Below the pieces are notes generated by a model. That model saw only the letters and a program-made list of their open reading frames with translations, was not told the DNA's origin and did no database searches. The translations under genes were made by a program, and so were the position numbers. Below are positions 9,209 through 18,376 of a DNA stretch of 64,000 bases, piece by piece. This DNA comes from Prevotella denticola (GTDB lineage Bacteria; Bacteroidota; Bacteroidia; Bacteroidales; Bacteroidaceae), in assembly GCF_900454835.1 (NCBI RefSeq), contig NZ_UGTM01000001.1:1550501-1614500 (forward strand), in the 5' to 3' direction. How positions within the stretch are numbered: position 1 is the first letter of the stretch; every line of letters starts with the position of its first letter.

Positions 9209-11236
9209 TTACCAGATGTGTGCACGCTTCTCCTGCGGTACGAAGAGCTTGTCGCCCTCCTTGACGTTGAAGGCCTTGTACCAGCTGTCAATCATCGGCA
9301 GGGCAGCATTCACACGACTGACGTTCGGCGAATGTACGTCTGAGTTGACGATGTAGGCAACAAACTGCGGTGCGACGTTGCTTGCCCACACACGTCCCCA
9401 GGCAAGGAAGAACCGCTGCTCAGGAGTAAAACCGTCCTTGTCGGCCAGCGGGTTCTGCTTCATGCTGTTCTCCAGTGCACGGTAGGCGATGTTCAGGCCG
9501 CCGTTGTCACCGATGTTCTCTCCGAGCGTCTTCTCTCCGTTCACTTTCAGACCGGGGATGACCTCCTGCTGGCTGAACCAGTCGACAAGCACCTTCGTAC
9601 GGGCATCATAGTTTTTCTTGTCCGTTTCGTTCCACCAGTTCTTCATATTGCCCTCCTTGTCGAACTGGCAGCCCTGGTCGTCGAAGCCGTGGCTCATCTC
9701 ATGCCCGATGACAGCACCGATGGCCCCGTAGTTAGCTGCATCGTCCACCTCCGGATCGAAGAACGGCGGCTGCAGGATGGCTGCCGGGAAGTTGATGCTG
9801 TTGGTCGTCGGGTCGTAGTAGGCATTGACGGTCTGCGGTGTCATGTGCCATTCTTTCTTGTCGACGGGCTTTCCCCAGCGTTTGGCAATGCGGTATTTCA
9901 TGGCAGCCTCCTGTACTCCCTTCACATTGTCGAACAGCGACTTTGCATCATCGATAACGAAGACACTGTCCATATTCTGCCACTTGTCCGGATAACCGAT
10001 CTTGACATCGAATGCCTGCAGTTTTTCCAATGCCTTCTGCTTGGTGTCAGCGGTCATCCAGGTATTCTCCTCGATGCGCTGTGCGAAAGCTGTCTGGAGA
10101 TTCCTGACCAGTGCTATCATGCGCTGCTTGCTGCTCTCCGGGAAGTATTTCTGCACGTAGAGTTTTCCGACGGCCTCGCCCATGATGCCCTGTACGAACG
10201 ACAAGGCACGCTTCCAGCGCGGCTGCTGCTGCTGTACACCGTAGGCCACCTTCGTGTATTCAAACTTGCGGTCGGTAAAGTTGTCGGACAGCATTCCAGC
10301 CGCACTCGACACGACAGCCAGCTCCATATAAGCCTTCAACGACTCCAGCGGAGCGGTAGCAAGGATCTTCTCTACCTCATGCACCGGTTCCGGCTGACCG
10401 ACATCCACCTTTCCGCCGTTGTCCGGGAAACCTGTCGCCTTGAGCAGATAGTTCCAGTCGATGCCGGGATAATCCTTCAGCAGCTGCTCCCACGTCATCG
10501 GGTGGTAGTTGGCCTGCGGGTCACGCGACTTCACCTGGTCGTAGCTGACCTTGGCAATCCGGTCCTCCAGGGCAAAGGCCGCCTCCATCTTCTTCTTGGC
10601 AACAGCCGGCGCATTGCCGACCATCTTCAGCAGGTCGTTGTTCAGGCTTTTGTAGGCGGCGACCACGGCTTTCTGCTGTTCGTTGGGATGCGTATAATAC
10701 TCCGGATCCAGTCCGATGCCGCTCTGGCCGATGCCGATGATGTAGCGGCTGGAGTTCTTGGCATCTACCGTCATGCCGAAGCCCACGGGGAAGGTCCCGT
10801 AGCCTTTCACGTCGAGGTCGTACATCAGTTTGAGCAGCTCCTTGCGGTTCTTCACGGCACGTACCTTCGCCAGTACCGGCTTGATGGGTGTGTACCCCTC
10901 ACGGTTGCGGCGTGTGCTGTCCATGTAGAGGTTGTAGAGCGAAGCAATCTTCTGGGCAACAGTGCCCTTCGTCTGCGGCTTCCCGGCATAGTCCTCCACC
11001 ATCTCGCGGATGCGTTTCTTGTTCAGTTCCTCCAGGTCGACGAAGGCACCGTTCATGGGATGTTCCTTGTCAAGCGGATGGGTCTTCATCCAGTTGCCTG
11101 CCGCATACTCATAGAAATTCTCACCGGGCCGGACATTGAAGTCCATGTTGTTTCGGTCAATGCCCGACTTCAGTCCCTGCGCCATAGCTCCTGTCGCTAC
11201 GAGCGAAGCTGTCAAAAGTAGCATTTTTGTTTTCAT
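9209..11236 (-). CDS. pepO: M13 family zinc metallopeptidase (PepO/neprilysin type)
   Basis: A 675-residue peptidase from ATG 11236, which begins a clean signal peptide (MKTKMLLLTASLVATGAMAQ); the frame is open to 11281 but that extension is not signal-like. The N-terminal M13 domain begins with GIDRNNMDFNVRPGENFYEYA. NAYYDPTTNSINFPAAIL precedes the zinc site HEMSH (about residues 512-516), and GENIGDNGGL supplies the third ligand region. Members cleave peptides outside the cytoplasm; a periplasmic or surface location is inferred. It is a single gene with no partner close by. Confidence 0.93.
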   Translation of the reverse strand: MKTKMLLLTASLVATGAMAQGLKSGIDRNNMDFNVRPGENFYEYAAGNWMKTHPLDKEHPMNGAFVDLEELNKKRIREMVEDYAGKPQTKGTVAQKIASLYNLYMDSTRRNREGYTPIKPVLAKVRAVKNRKELLKLMYDLDVKGYGTFPVGFGMTVDAKNSSRYIIGIGQSGIGLDPEYYTHPNEQQKAVVAAYKSLNNDLLKMVGNAPAVAKKKMEAAFALEDRIAKVSYDQVKSRDPQANYHPMTWEQLLKDYPGIDWNYLLKATGFPDNGGKVDVGQPEPVHEVEKILATAPLESLKAYMELAVVSSAAGMLSDNFTDRKFEYTKVAYGVQQQQPRWKRALSFVQGIMGEAVGKLYVQKYFPESSKQRMIALVRNLQTAFAQRIEENTWMTADTKQKALEKLQAFDVKIGYPDKWQNMDSVFVIDDAKSLFDNVKGVQEAAMKYRIAKRWGKPVDKKEWHMTPQTVNAYYDPTTNSINFPAAILQPPFFDPEVDDAANYGAIGAVIGHEMSHGFDDQGCQFDKEGNMKNWWNETDKKNYDARTKVLVDWFSQQEVIPGLKVNGEKTLGENIGDNGGLNIAYRALENSMKQNPLADKDGFTPEQRFFLAWGRVWASNVAPQFVAYIVNSDVHSPNVSRVNAALPMIDSWYKAFNVKEGDKLFVPQEKRAHIW

Positions 11237-11399
11237 GTGCTTTGATGTTTTATATGTAGAATATTGATTCTCCCGCCTCATGCCTGACTTGGTGAAAATC
11301 CCATAGGCCTAAAACCTTCACGCCGGGCAATCGTTTCACAAAGGTAAGTAAAAAAGCTCAATATTATCCTGTCCGTCGTTTTTTTTGGTAAAAGACCAC

Positions 11400-11720
11400 C
11401 TATCCAGCCACTTTTTTCAAATCTTTTAACAGGTCGTACTCGTCTTGCACCCATTCTGCAATACCGGGATAGTAAGTCCTCTCTGATCTGATAAGTTCTG
11501 CCGTCACAGCTCTTCTCCAGCTACAAGCTGCTTCCATCCCAGCAATGTTATGGCAAGGAGTGGGGCGTCAACACGACCGGTGTCTGCCGTCAGCACAATC
11601 TGTGACGGGCATCAGCACATCTGCAAGGAAGGCCTGTTCAATCCTGTCGCTATCGTATACAGCAAGGCACCGACGACCGACTTACACGTCAAATGTTTAC
11701 CGGACAGCACCCTGTTGAGA
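11400..11720 (-). pseudogene. Possible decayed gene remnant
   Basis: Three short minus-strand segments look protein-like but lie in different frames: YDSDRIEQAFLADVLMP, then GRVDAPLLAITLLGWKQL, then ELIRSERTYYPGIAEWVQ, the last running to a TAG at 11400-11402. Read together through two frame changes they would make one C-terminal fragment of about 90 residues. No family is recognised. The alternative is chance coding-like composition in a 640-base intergenic region. Confidence 0.3.
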
Positions 11721-11789
11721 TAGATTTGCCTTATTTACCCCGTCTACGGCCTATCAATCGGTCTGCCTGCAGAACCCTCTCATGTAAAA

Positions 11790-11844
11790 GAAACGCCCTG
11801 TCTGCTCAGGTAGCCATTACAGACCTGGACAGACAGGGCGTTTC
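11790..11844 (-). terminator. Terminator after the DUF2339 gene
   Basis: GAAACGCCCTGTCTG (11790-11804) pairs perfectly with CAGACAGGGCGTTTC (11830-11844), and the inner bases extend the stem imperfectly. It lies 33 bases beyond the stop codon of the DUF2339 gene on the minus strand. Confidence 0.8.
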
Positions 11845-11876
11845 ATGTGCCTATCGGATATTCTGAAACCGGGTGG

Positions 11877-14360
11877 TTATTCCCGCTCCACCTCGTCCTC
11901 ATTGAAAAGTACGTCCTTGAGCTTCTGATAGAGGAAAGACAGTGTCAGGAGGAGAATGCCGAGACTGATGAAGACGATGATCTTGCCCAAAGCAGACATT
12001 GTCCATACATCGTTGAAGATGAGTTTGCCCAAGACAATGCCGAACTCTGCCAGACTGACGATACGCACCTCCTTGCTGTGATAGCGCATACCGGCACACA
12101 TGAGAATGAAGGCAGCAAGGCCCAGAGAGAGGGAAAAGGCCGTACTGAAACTCTCCTCATGAAAGGACGTCATCAGCAGGCGTGTTCCCGTGATCCACAC
12201 CAGTGTTGCGATAATGGCAAACTCCGTGTGCTGGTTTCTGTTGTCAGGCATTGCGAGCAGCAGTCCACGCATGACATACGCCAGATAGGCTATTGTCACG
12301 AAGGTCATGATCCACCGGAGCAGGTCCGCCTCCGTACTGGCGTTGTTCCACACAGCAGCGGCATATAAACCTGCTGCAAGGTAGACCGTAACGTCGTAGG
12401 GCACTTTGTACCTGTCCATCCCGAAGCGGTTGCGCAGGACAAACGCGCCGACACACAGCAGCACATTGGCCGAAAGCAGGGAAGCATAGTCAGCGACAGG
12501 ACTCCCGACATGGATATGGAAGTCGTCCCAGAATGCCACGTACAGGATTCCGAAGCCGACGGCATAGGCAACCGCATTGCAGGGAGAATAGGCAATCAGA
12601 CGTCTGTCTTCCGAGAACAGCTCTCTGTTGCGCTGCAGAATGATGGCGACAACAAAGGCGACCGCACTGATGAACAGCATCACCAGGAAGTTTCCATTGA
12701 GGAACAAGGATTCTCCCGGGTCGGCCAAAGGTGTGCCCAACAACCTGTAAAACAGCAGCGAGGCAATTGTCAACAAGGAAAGCACAACTGCCCCCACCTC
12801 AAATATCCGGTCTTTCTCCCTGGTGAATAGCCACAGGAGAAGCACCGCCTCTGCTGCCCACAGCATGACGAGATTGGCGGTATCGAACTGCATCGGTATG
12901 CCGATGGAAACAAAAGTTATCGTCAGAGCCAGCATAAAGTTGCGCAGGGTGTTCTGTCCTGCTATACGGAAGCGCAGATAGAGATAGACCGCCAGGTTGA
13001 CAACGGCGATGAAGAAAGCGATGAATCCGTCCTTGGCGAACGTCGTATCACAATGTTCCAACACGTAATTGCCATACAGAAGATACAGGAAGCTGTCGGC
13101 GGTCACGACCGTCAGCATCGCCCGCCTCATGTTGCCGCTGCACTGTGTCCGCAGGATGAAGATGACCGGCAACAGGAAAATGAGATAGAACAGTGTTGCA
13201 AAAGCCAGCAAGATGATGTAACACACAGGTGTGGCCAAATCCCCGCTCGTCAAGGTCGTCATCCATAATATAATGTACGTGAAACAGAATGCGACGACCG
13301 GCAGAATCCCCCATTTCTTGTACATCGCCAGACAGAACATACCGACATTCAGGATACTGATGTAGGTCTGCAGGGTGATGATACTCCCTGAATCGGTGCT
13401 GACGATAAACGGTGCAAGGAAGCCGCCGACAAGCGCCGTGACGGCCAGTTCCCTCCTGTCGTACAGGATGGAGACAACCGACATGAAGACTGTGGTGGCA
13501 CAGAGAATGACAAACGACACAGTCTGCGAAAACAGTTCATAATAGTGGAAGGCAATGGCGGTGATGAGATAGAACACGCCGAAGGCTCCGCCGGCCAGCA
13601 ACGAACTGAAGGCATGATAACGCCTGTGCAGCCGTTCAGCCAGAACAAGCATACCCGCTCCAACAGCATAGCCCAGAATGGTCCGTGCCGTCTCATTGAT
13701 CCAGTTCTGGTCAATGGCATATTTGACGAAGAAGCCGATGCCTATAATGAACACCAGGATACCTATCTTGCCGAAAAGGTTCTCACCGATGAACTTCTCG
13801 TAGTTTGTTTCCTTGCCGGAAGCCTCATCTTCTACACCGTCACTTGTCGCCTCTTCTGCGGAGGAGCTGACAGAACGCTCCATGACCATTGAGGGCTTCC
13901 TGTCCGGCAGACTGGCTGGCTGTTCAGCTGCAAGACTCTTTTGCCCAACGGATTCAGCCCCCTGCCTGACCGCATCTTGTGTCTTTTCAATGCTCTTTTC
14001 CACAGGTATTTCAACAACGGAGGAGCGTGTCGCCTCCGGCTGCTGCCACCAGACGGCAGAACGTTGAGACCGCACGGTCTCCACCTCAGCCGTCTTCTCA
14101 GACTCCCGCTGCGGTTCTGCCGGAACTTTCTCTGCCGTCCGTACCTGCTTTTCCATCTTTGCATCCGATGCCGGTCCAGCCGGTTTCCTTTCTTCTTTTT
14201 TCCGGTTTTCTCTCACCATCTGCTGCAGTGCAGAAATTTCTTCATGGATGGTGTCAAGCGAATCACCAAGTGCGTTTATCTTAGAAACCAGCAGAAAACA
14301 GATGACAGCCGGAATTCCCAAGAAAGCCAGAAACAGAATCCAAATAAATCCGAAATCCAT
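11877..14360 (-). CDS. DUF2339 multi-spanning membrane protein
   Basis: An 827-residue protein. Residues 1-25 form a membrane helix, followed by a short coiled-coil-like stretch (ALGDSLDTIHEEISALQQMV), a long charged and proline-rich linker to about residue 190, then NYEKFIGENLFGKIGILVFIIGIGFFVKYAIDQNWI, which marks the start of the DUF2339 core. The remainder is some 20 or more hydrophobic segments. The family is widespread in bacteria, located in the membrane, and has no established function. The gene stands alone. A weak -7-like TACCTTTA lies at about 14384-14391 on the minus strand. Confidence 0.88.
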   Translation of the reverse strand: MDFGFIWILFLAFLGIPAVICFLLVSKINALGDSLDTIHEEISALQQMVRENRKKEERKPAGPASDAKMEKQVRTAEKVPAEPQRESEKTAEVETVRSQRSAVWWQQPEATRSSVVEIPVEKSIEKTQDAVRQGAESVGQKSLAAEQPASLPDRKPSMVMERSVSSSAEEATSDGVEDEASGKETNYEKFIGENLFGKIGILVFIIGIGFFVKYAIDQNWINETARTILGYAVGAGMLVLAERLHRRYHAFSSLLAGGAFGVFYLITAIAFHYYELFSQTVSFVILCATTVFMSVVSILYDRRELAVTALVGGFLAPFIVSTDSGSIITLQTYISILNVGMFCLAMYKKWGILPVVAFCFTYIILWMTTLTSGDLATPVCYIILLAFATLFYLIFLLPVIFILRTQCSGNMRRAMLTVVTADSFLYLLYGNYVLEHCDTTFAKDGFIAFFIAVVNLAVYLYLRFRIAGQNTLRNFMLALTITFVSIGIPMQFDTANLVMLWAAEAVLLLWLFTREKDRIFEVGAVVLSLLTIASLLFYRLLGTPLADPGESLFLNGNFLVMLFISAVAFVVAIILQRNRELFSEDRRLIAYSPCNAVAYAVGFGILYVAFWDDFHIHVGSPVADYASLLSANVLLCVGAFVLRNRFGMDRYKVPYDVTVYLAAGLYAAAVWNNASTEADLLRWIMTFVTIAYLAYVMRGLLLAMPDNRNQHTEFAIIATLVWITGTRLLMTSFHEESFSTAFSLSLGLAAFILMCAGMRYHSKEVRIVSLAEFGIVLGKLIFNDVWTMSALGKIIVFISLGILLLTLSFLYQKLKDVLFNEDEVERE

Positions 14361-14420
14361 AGTTCATTCAAATCAATCCAGCTGTAAAGGTAGTGTTTTT
14401 CATCATAATCTCCTAATCCT

Positions 14421-14451
14421 TTTGAGATTTTAATTATTTTCTGTATATTTG
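14421..14451 (+). promoter_or_regulatory. Promoter for the glycosyltransferase-cytidylyltransferase-epimerase operon
   Basis: TTTG (14421-14424), 19 bases, TATATTTG (14444-14451): both elements of the Bacteroidota consensus at ideal spacing. Transcription would start close to 14457, just before ATG 14472. Confidence 0.8.
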
Positions 14452-14471
14452 CTGGCAATTACATCGCATTT

Positions 14472-15431
14472 ATGAGCACAAAAGAAACGGACAAGACGGT
14501 CTCGGTGATTGTCTGTACCTATAACGGAGAGCAGTACCTCCGAGAACAGCTCGACTCCATTCTCTTGCAGACCTACCCCATCCGAGAGCTTATCATCCAG
14601 GACGACGGTTCGACGGACGGGACGGTGCAGATTGCGAAAGAATACGAAGCCGGACATCCTCAGGTGAAAGTCTACCTGAATGAGCATAACCTGGGCTTCA
14701 ATGCCAACTTCGAGACAGCGGCCATGCGTGCCACCTCCAACTTCATCGCCATTGCCGATCAGGACGATGTCTGGTATCCTGCGAAAATCGAGAAGCAGGT
14801 GGCTGCCATCGGCGACAAGGACATCTGCTTCTGCTGCCATCACCGGGGCAGAAGCCGGGACAAGATTGTCTATGTCACCCCGCAGTACAGCCTTGAAGCT
14901 CTTCTCTTCACAGGCTTTGCAGGGCACACCATGCTTCTGCGCCGCGACTTCGCACAGCAGCATGAGCACTGGGCAGGCTACATACACTACGACTGGTCGC
15001 TGGCCATCCACGCACAGCTGGGGCAGGGCATTGTCAGGATTGACGAACCCCTGAACTGGCATCGCTCCCATGCCGCATCGGCCATTGCCCAGGAGAACCT
15101 CGCACACGGCATAGACAACAGCACACCGCAGAGGCTGGCACCCTATCTCCATGGCTACCGTAATTACAGACAGTTACAGTCCAAGCCGAACTGGCAGCAG
15201 CTGTACACCTATATTTACAACGCCTCCACGCATTGCCAGCCACTGGCGCACCGGATGTCGGGGCTCATGCTGCAGAGAGGGGCCGTCCCTCTGCTGAAGC
15301 TCTGCCTGCTGTGTGCCCGCCACCGGAAGAGCATCTATTACAACCAGAATGCAAAGGGACTGATGGGATGGATCAGGAGTTTCTTCTATCCTTTCATCTT
15401 CACCTATCACAACGTACAATACGATCTTTAA
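14472..15431 (+). CDS. Family 2 glycosyltransferase
   Basis: A 319-residue GT2 enzyme closely similar to the one at 1755. It shares VIVCTYNGEQYLREQLDSIL, IIQDDGSTDGT and the metal-binding ADQDDVW, and ends in the same kind of short hydrophobic segment. It is the first gene of an operon with its own consensus promoter and is followed 14 bases later by a cytidylyltransferase gene. It probably adds a sugar to the same class of surface glycan that the cytidylyltransferase, epimerase and LicD protein modify. The exact donor is unknown. Confidence 0.9.
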   Translation: MSTKETDKTVSVIVCTYNGEQYLREQLDSILLQTYPIRELIIQDDGSTDGTVQIAKEYEAGHPQVKVYLNEHNLGFNANFETAAMRATSNFIAIADQDDVWYPAKIEKQVAAIGDKDICFCCHHRGRSRDKIVYVTPQYSLEALLFTGFAGHTMLLRRDFAQQHEHWAGYIHYDWSLAIHAQLGQGIVRIDEPLNWHRSHAASAIAQENLAHGIDNSTPQRLAPYLHGYRNYRQLQSKPNWQQLYTYIYNASTHCQPLAHRMSGLMLQRGAVPLLKLCLLCARHRKSIYYNQNAKGLMGWIRSFFYPFIFTYHNVQYDL

Positions 15432-15445
15432 ATACAGGAAAAAGT

Positions 15446-16165
15446 ATGAACATCGCTTTATTGACAGCCGGCGGAACCGGCAACCGCATGGGACAGGACA
15501 TCCCCAAACAGTTCATGACGATTGACAACGTCCCCGTGATCATCTATACCCTGAAGGCCTTTCAGGAACATCCGGAGATTGATGCCATCAGCGTTGTGTG
15601 CCTCCAGGGATGGGAAGTGGTCCTGCAGGCTTACGCCAACCAGTTCAACATCACAAAGCTGAAGTGGATCTTCGAGGGCGGTGACAGCAACCAGCATTCC
15701 ATTCTGAACGGTCTGCAGGGACTGAAGTCCGAGGGTTGTCAGGACGACGACATCATCCTGGTGCATGACGGAGTACGCCCTCTGGTCTCCGAACGCATCA
15801 TCTCTGAAAACATCGCGACGTGCAAGGAATACGGCTATGCCGTGACGGGACTGGTGTGCAAAGAAGCCATCATGGAGCTGCAGGGCAACTGCCTGCGCAA
15901 CATCTCCATTCCCCGAGAACGGCTCATCAGGACGCAGACGCCGCACACCTACCGGCTGGGCACCCTGCTGAAGGCACATGCTGAAGCGAAGGAGCGGGGG
16001 GTTGCAAATACCGTCGCCTCCTGTACCCTGCTCGGAGCACTGGGCATAGACGACCAGCATCTCGTAACAGGATCCGAACGCAACGGTCTGAAACTGACCC
16101 AGACGGAAGATGTCGACCTGTTCAAGGCTTTGAAGAATACGGAAAAAGAATACTGGCTGAAATGA
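15446..16165 (+). CDS. IspD/TarI-family cytidylyltransferase
   Basis: A 239-residue nucleotidyltransferase from ATG 15446 (the frame is open upstream but overlaps the glycosyltransferase). The CTP-binding loop is LTAGGTGNRMGQDIPKQF, and DDIILVHDGVRPLVS matches the second family motif. The fold is shared by IspD (methylerythritol 4-phosphate cytidylyltransferase) and TarI (ribitol 5-phosphate cytidylyltransferase). Location between a glycosyltransferase and a sugar-nucleotide epimerase-like gene, with licD next door, favours activation of a polyol phosphate as its CDP derivative for glycan decoration rather than isoprenoid synthesis. That choice is inference. Its stop overlaps the next start (ATGA). 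Confidence 0.8.
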   Translation: MNIALLTAGGTGNRMGQDIPKQFMTIDNVPVIIYTLKAFQEHPEIDAISVVCLQGWEVVLQAYANQFNITKLKWIFEGGDSNQHSILNGLQGLKSEGCQDDDIILVHDGVRPLVSERIISENIATCKEYGYAVTGLVCKEAIMELQGNCLRNISIPRERLIRTQTPHTYRLGTLLKAHAEAKERGVANTVASCTLLGALGIDDQHLVTGSERNGLKLTQTEDVDLFKALKNTEKEYWLK

Positions 16166-17196
16166 CAGACACCTATTCACGGCAGCTGGAAGAGGCTGCA
16201 CAGGCCGTCCTGCCCTGGGAGAAGCTGTCGGGCTGCAACATCCTTGTGACAGGTGCCACAGGACTGATCGGAGGCTGTCTGGTTGATATCCTCATGCACA
16301 GGCAGCATCGCGACTACACCGTCTATGCCGCGGGGCGCAACAAGACAAGAGCCGAGCGGCGTTTCTCCGCCTATCTCGATGATCCTTCCTTCCACTTCCT
16401 GTGTTTCGATGTCACAAAGCCGCTGACACCGGATATAGATTTCCATTACATCATCGATGCTGCCAGCGGTGCTTCGCCCAGCCTTTATGCCACCGACCCA
16501 GTAGGCATCATGAAAGGCAATATCTATGGAGTTGACAATCTTCTGGACTATGGCAGGCAGCACCGGCTGCGTAAGTTCGTCTACGTCTCTTCCGGAGAAG
16601 TGTATGGAGAGGGCGACGGAAGAGCCTTTACAGAGGATTACAGCGGCTATGTAAACCCAGTGGCAGTCCGTTCCTGTTACCCGTCCTCCAAGCGTGCAGC
16701 CGAGACGCTGGCGGTCTGCTACGCCCGGCAATACGGCCTTGATGTAAGCATTGCCCGCCCTTCTCATGTCTACGGCCCTTATTTCAGTCCGTCAGACAAC
16801 CGGGTCTATGCCCAGTTCATCCGCAATGTCCTTGCCGGTGAAGATATTGTCATGAAGAGCAAGGGGACACAGTTCCGTTCCTGGTGTTATGTCATCGACT
16901 GCGCCGCCGCCCTACTCTTCCTGCTTCTGAAGGGAGAGAACATGACCGCTTACAACATTGCCGACGCACAGTCGAACATCACCATCCGCTCCCTGGCCGA
17001 ACTGGTTGCAGCTGTCGGAAAACGGAAGGTGGTCATGAAATTGCCGGAAGAGACGGAGAAAGCCGGTTACTCCGTCGTCACAAAAGCGGTCTTCGACACG
17101 GCACGGCTGGAGAGCCTCGGCTGGTCTCCGCTCCCATCGCCTATGCAGGAAAAAATAAAAGCGACCCTACAAGAACAGAAGGAGGTACAGGAGTAA
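16162..17196 (+). CDS. NAD-dependent epimerase/dehydratase
   Basis: A 344-residue extended short-chain dehydrogenase. ILVTGATGLIGG (about residues 26-37) is the NAD-binding glycine motif; SSGEVYGEGDG and YPSSKRAAE supply the catalytic serine region and the YxxxK pair. RPSHVYGPYFSP and the substrate-side segment RSWCYVIDCAAAL are as in sugar-nucleotide epimerases. The start overlaps the cytidylyltransferase stop by 4 bases, so the two products are likely made together. It may oxidise/reduce or epimerise the nucleotide-activated sugar or polyol made by its neighbour; substrate not determinable. Confidence 0.87.
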   Translation: MTDTYSRQLEEAAQAVLPWEKLSGCNILVTGATGLIGGCLVDILMHRQHRDYTVYAAGRNKTRAERRFSAYLDDPSFHFLCFDVTKPLTPDIDFHYIIDAASGASPSLYATDPVGIMKGNIYGVDNLLDYGRQHRLRKFVYVSSGEVYGEGDGRAFTEDYSGYVNPVAVRSCYPSSKRAAETLAVCYARQYGLDVSIARPSHVYGPYFSPSDNRVYAQFIRNVLAGEDIVMKSKGTQFRSWCYVIDCAAALLFLLLKGENMTAYNIADAQSNITIRSLAELVAAVGKRKVVMKLPEETEKAGYSVVTKAVFDTARLESLGWSPLPSPMQEKIKATLQEQKEVQE

Positions 17197-17203
17197 TCTC
17201 CGC

Positions 17204-18034
17204 CTACAGGAATCGTACTGTTACCTGATGGCGGTTGCGCTTGTCCTTTGGGGGCAGGTCGTTGTATTTACCATAGATGATCCGGCAGAACTCCTCGGGT
17301 GCAGCAGGGCCGTTGTAGATCCTGCCCTCAAAGCGGATTTCCCTGTAAGGGCGCAGTACATGCCCAGGGAAACGCTCGTAAAACCACGTCCCGTAAGTGT
17401 GCATGAATTCCCCCTTCCGTCCGAGCAGATGTCCACACAGGCGGAAGAACGGGAACACGCAATGCTCCAGTACTTCATAACCCACCTGTGCCAGACGGGG
17501 ATGTCCGGGCTGGAGGTCAAAGTTCACGACACAGGCCAGCTTACCTGCCAACCGCTGCAGCCGGGGCAGGATTCTGTCTTCATAAGGGAATATGTCGATG
17601 TGCAGCCCGCGGTATTTCATGCTCTCCAGAGCCTTCCGGTCTCTGGAGTTTTCTTTTTCCGTACTTATATGTTCGCTCTTCGTATCACGCAGACTGACCC
17701 ACGGCTTCAGATAACCGGGGTCGGTACTGTTGTCCTGCAAGACATACTGCGGATGCGGATGCCGTTTCAGATAAGTACAGAAGCGTCCGTAGTCCTTGTG
17801 ATCCACCACTATATCCACGTCGTCGTCCCAGGGGATGAATCCTCCGTGACGCAATGCGCCCAGCACGTTGCCACCGTCCAGCCGCCACGTCACCCCTGCT
17901 TCCGCCGCTGCTTCCTTCAGATAGTCGAGCATATCAAGCAGCCGCAGCTGTGCCAGCCTGAGTACAGATCCGTCGGGGTTGTATTCCTTCCGCAGGCTCT
18001 CTTGGGTTTCCCCTGTATTGAATGTTTCCGTCAT
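17204..18034 (-). CDS. LicD-family phosphotransferase
   Basis: A 276-residue protein from ATG 18034. The core motif RLDGGNVLGALRHGGFIPWD plus DDVDIVV is the LicD nucleotidyltransferase-fold active site, with aspartates for metal binding. LicD proteins transfer phosphocholine or other phospho-substituents, including polyol phosphates, from a CDP donor onto cell-surface glycans. It converges with the epimerase gene (8 bases between stops) and its position next to a CTP-using enzyme suggests they share a CDP-linked donor. No choline uptake or kinase gene is in the window, so phosphocholine is not specially supported. Confidence 0.85.
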   Translation of the reverse strand: MTETFNTGETQESLRKEYNPDGSVLRLAQLRLLDMLDYLKEAAAEAGVTWRLDGGNVLGALRHGGFIPWDDDVDIVVDHKDYGRFCTYLKRHPHPQYVLQDNSTDPGYLKPWVSLRDTKSEHISTEKENSRDRKALESMKYRGLHIDIFPYEDRILPRLQRLAGKLACVVNFDLQPGHPRLAQVGYEVLEHCVFPFFRLCGHLLGRKGEFMHTYGTWFYERFPGHVLRPYREIRFEGRIYNGPAAPEEFCRIIYGKYNDLPPKDKRNRHQVTVRFL

Positions 18035-18228
18035 CTTCTTTCGTGTTCGTTGTTGAGAAAACGGTACCGGCGAGCACAAGAAAGCCCAGCTTTCAGCTTG
18101 CCGAATGTGTCCGGTTTTATGCAAATTTACATAAAAAACATGATTTATAAGCCAGTTGGATAAATAAAGTGTTTTTCTTTATAGGAAAGATTCTACTTTT
18201 TATGTTTTCAGGGGTATCATTATAAGAC

Positions 18229-18327
18229 AAAAATGAGGGACTTCCCATACCATAGGCAAACCCCTCATTAGTTCGTTTTATAGTGCAGTATGAAAGTCGA
18301 AACCAACAAGTGCACTTGCTTAATTGC
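18229..18327 (-). ncRNA. Predicted small RNA partner of the Abi gene (about 100 nt)
   Basis: On the minus strand, directly downstream of the Abi gene, a complete promoter ends at 18332. The predicted transcript starts near 18327. It contains AGTGCA pairing with TGCACT 23 bases later, which closes a stem-loop holding GTTGGTTTCGAC, followed by a hairpin of AATGAGGG and CCCTCATT (18232-18269) running into five T residues. No open frame of useful length exists. Promoter, structure and terminator-like end in so short a space, beside a HEPN-type toxin-like gene, suggest a regulatory or antitoxin RNA. Expression and partnership are inference. Confidence 0.55.
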
Positions 18328-18331
18328 GCTA

Positions 18332-18361
18332 CAAAGATAATACTATTTTCTAAAACAACAA
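18332..18361 (-). promoter_or_regulatory. Promoter of the predicted small RNA
   Basis: Reading the minus strand: TTG (18361-18359), 19 bases, TATCTTTG (18339-18332). This is a full Bacteroidota promoter lying between the Abi stop codon and the predicted RNA, pointing away from the Abi gene. Confidence 0.7.
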
Positions 18362-18376
18362 GCGTATTAACTTTTT

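Noticed and set aside
9689..11221. 510-codon frame on the plus strand
   Set aside because: It is the reverse complement of the M13 peptidase gene; composition and lack of any family pattern mark it as a shadow.
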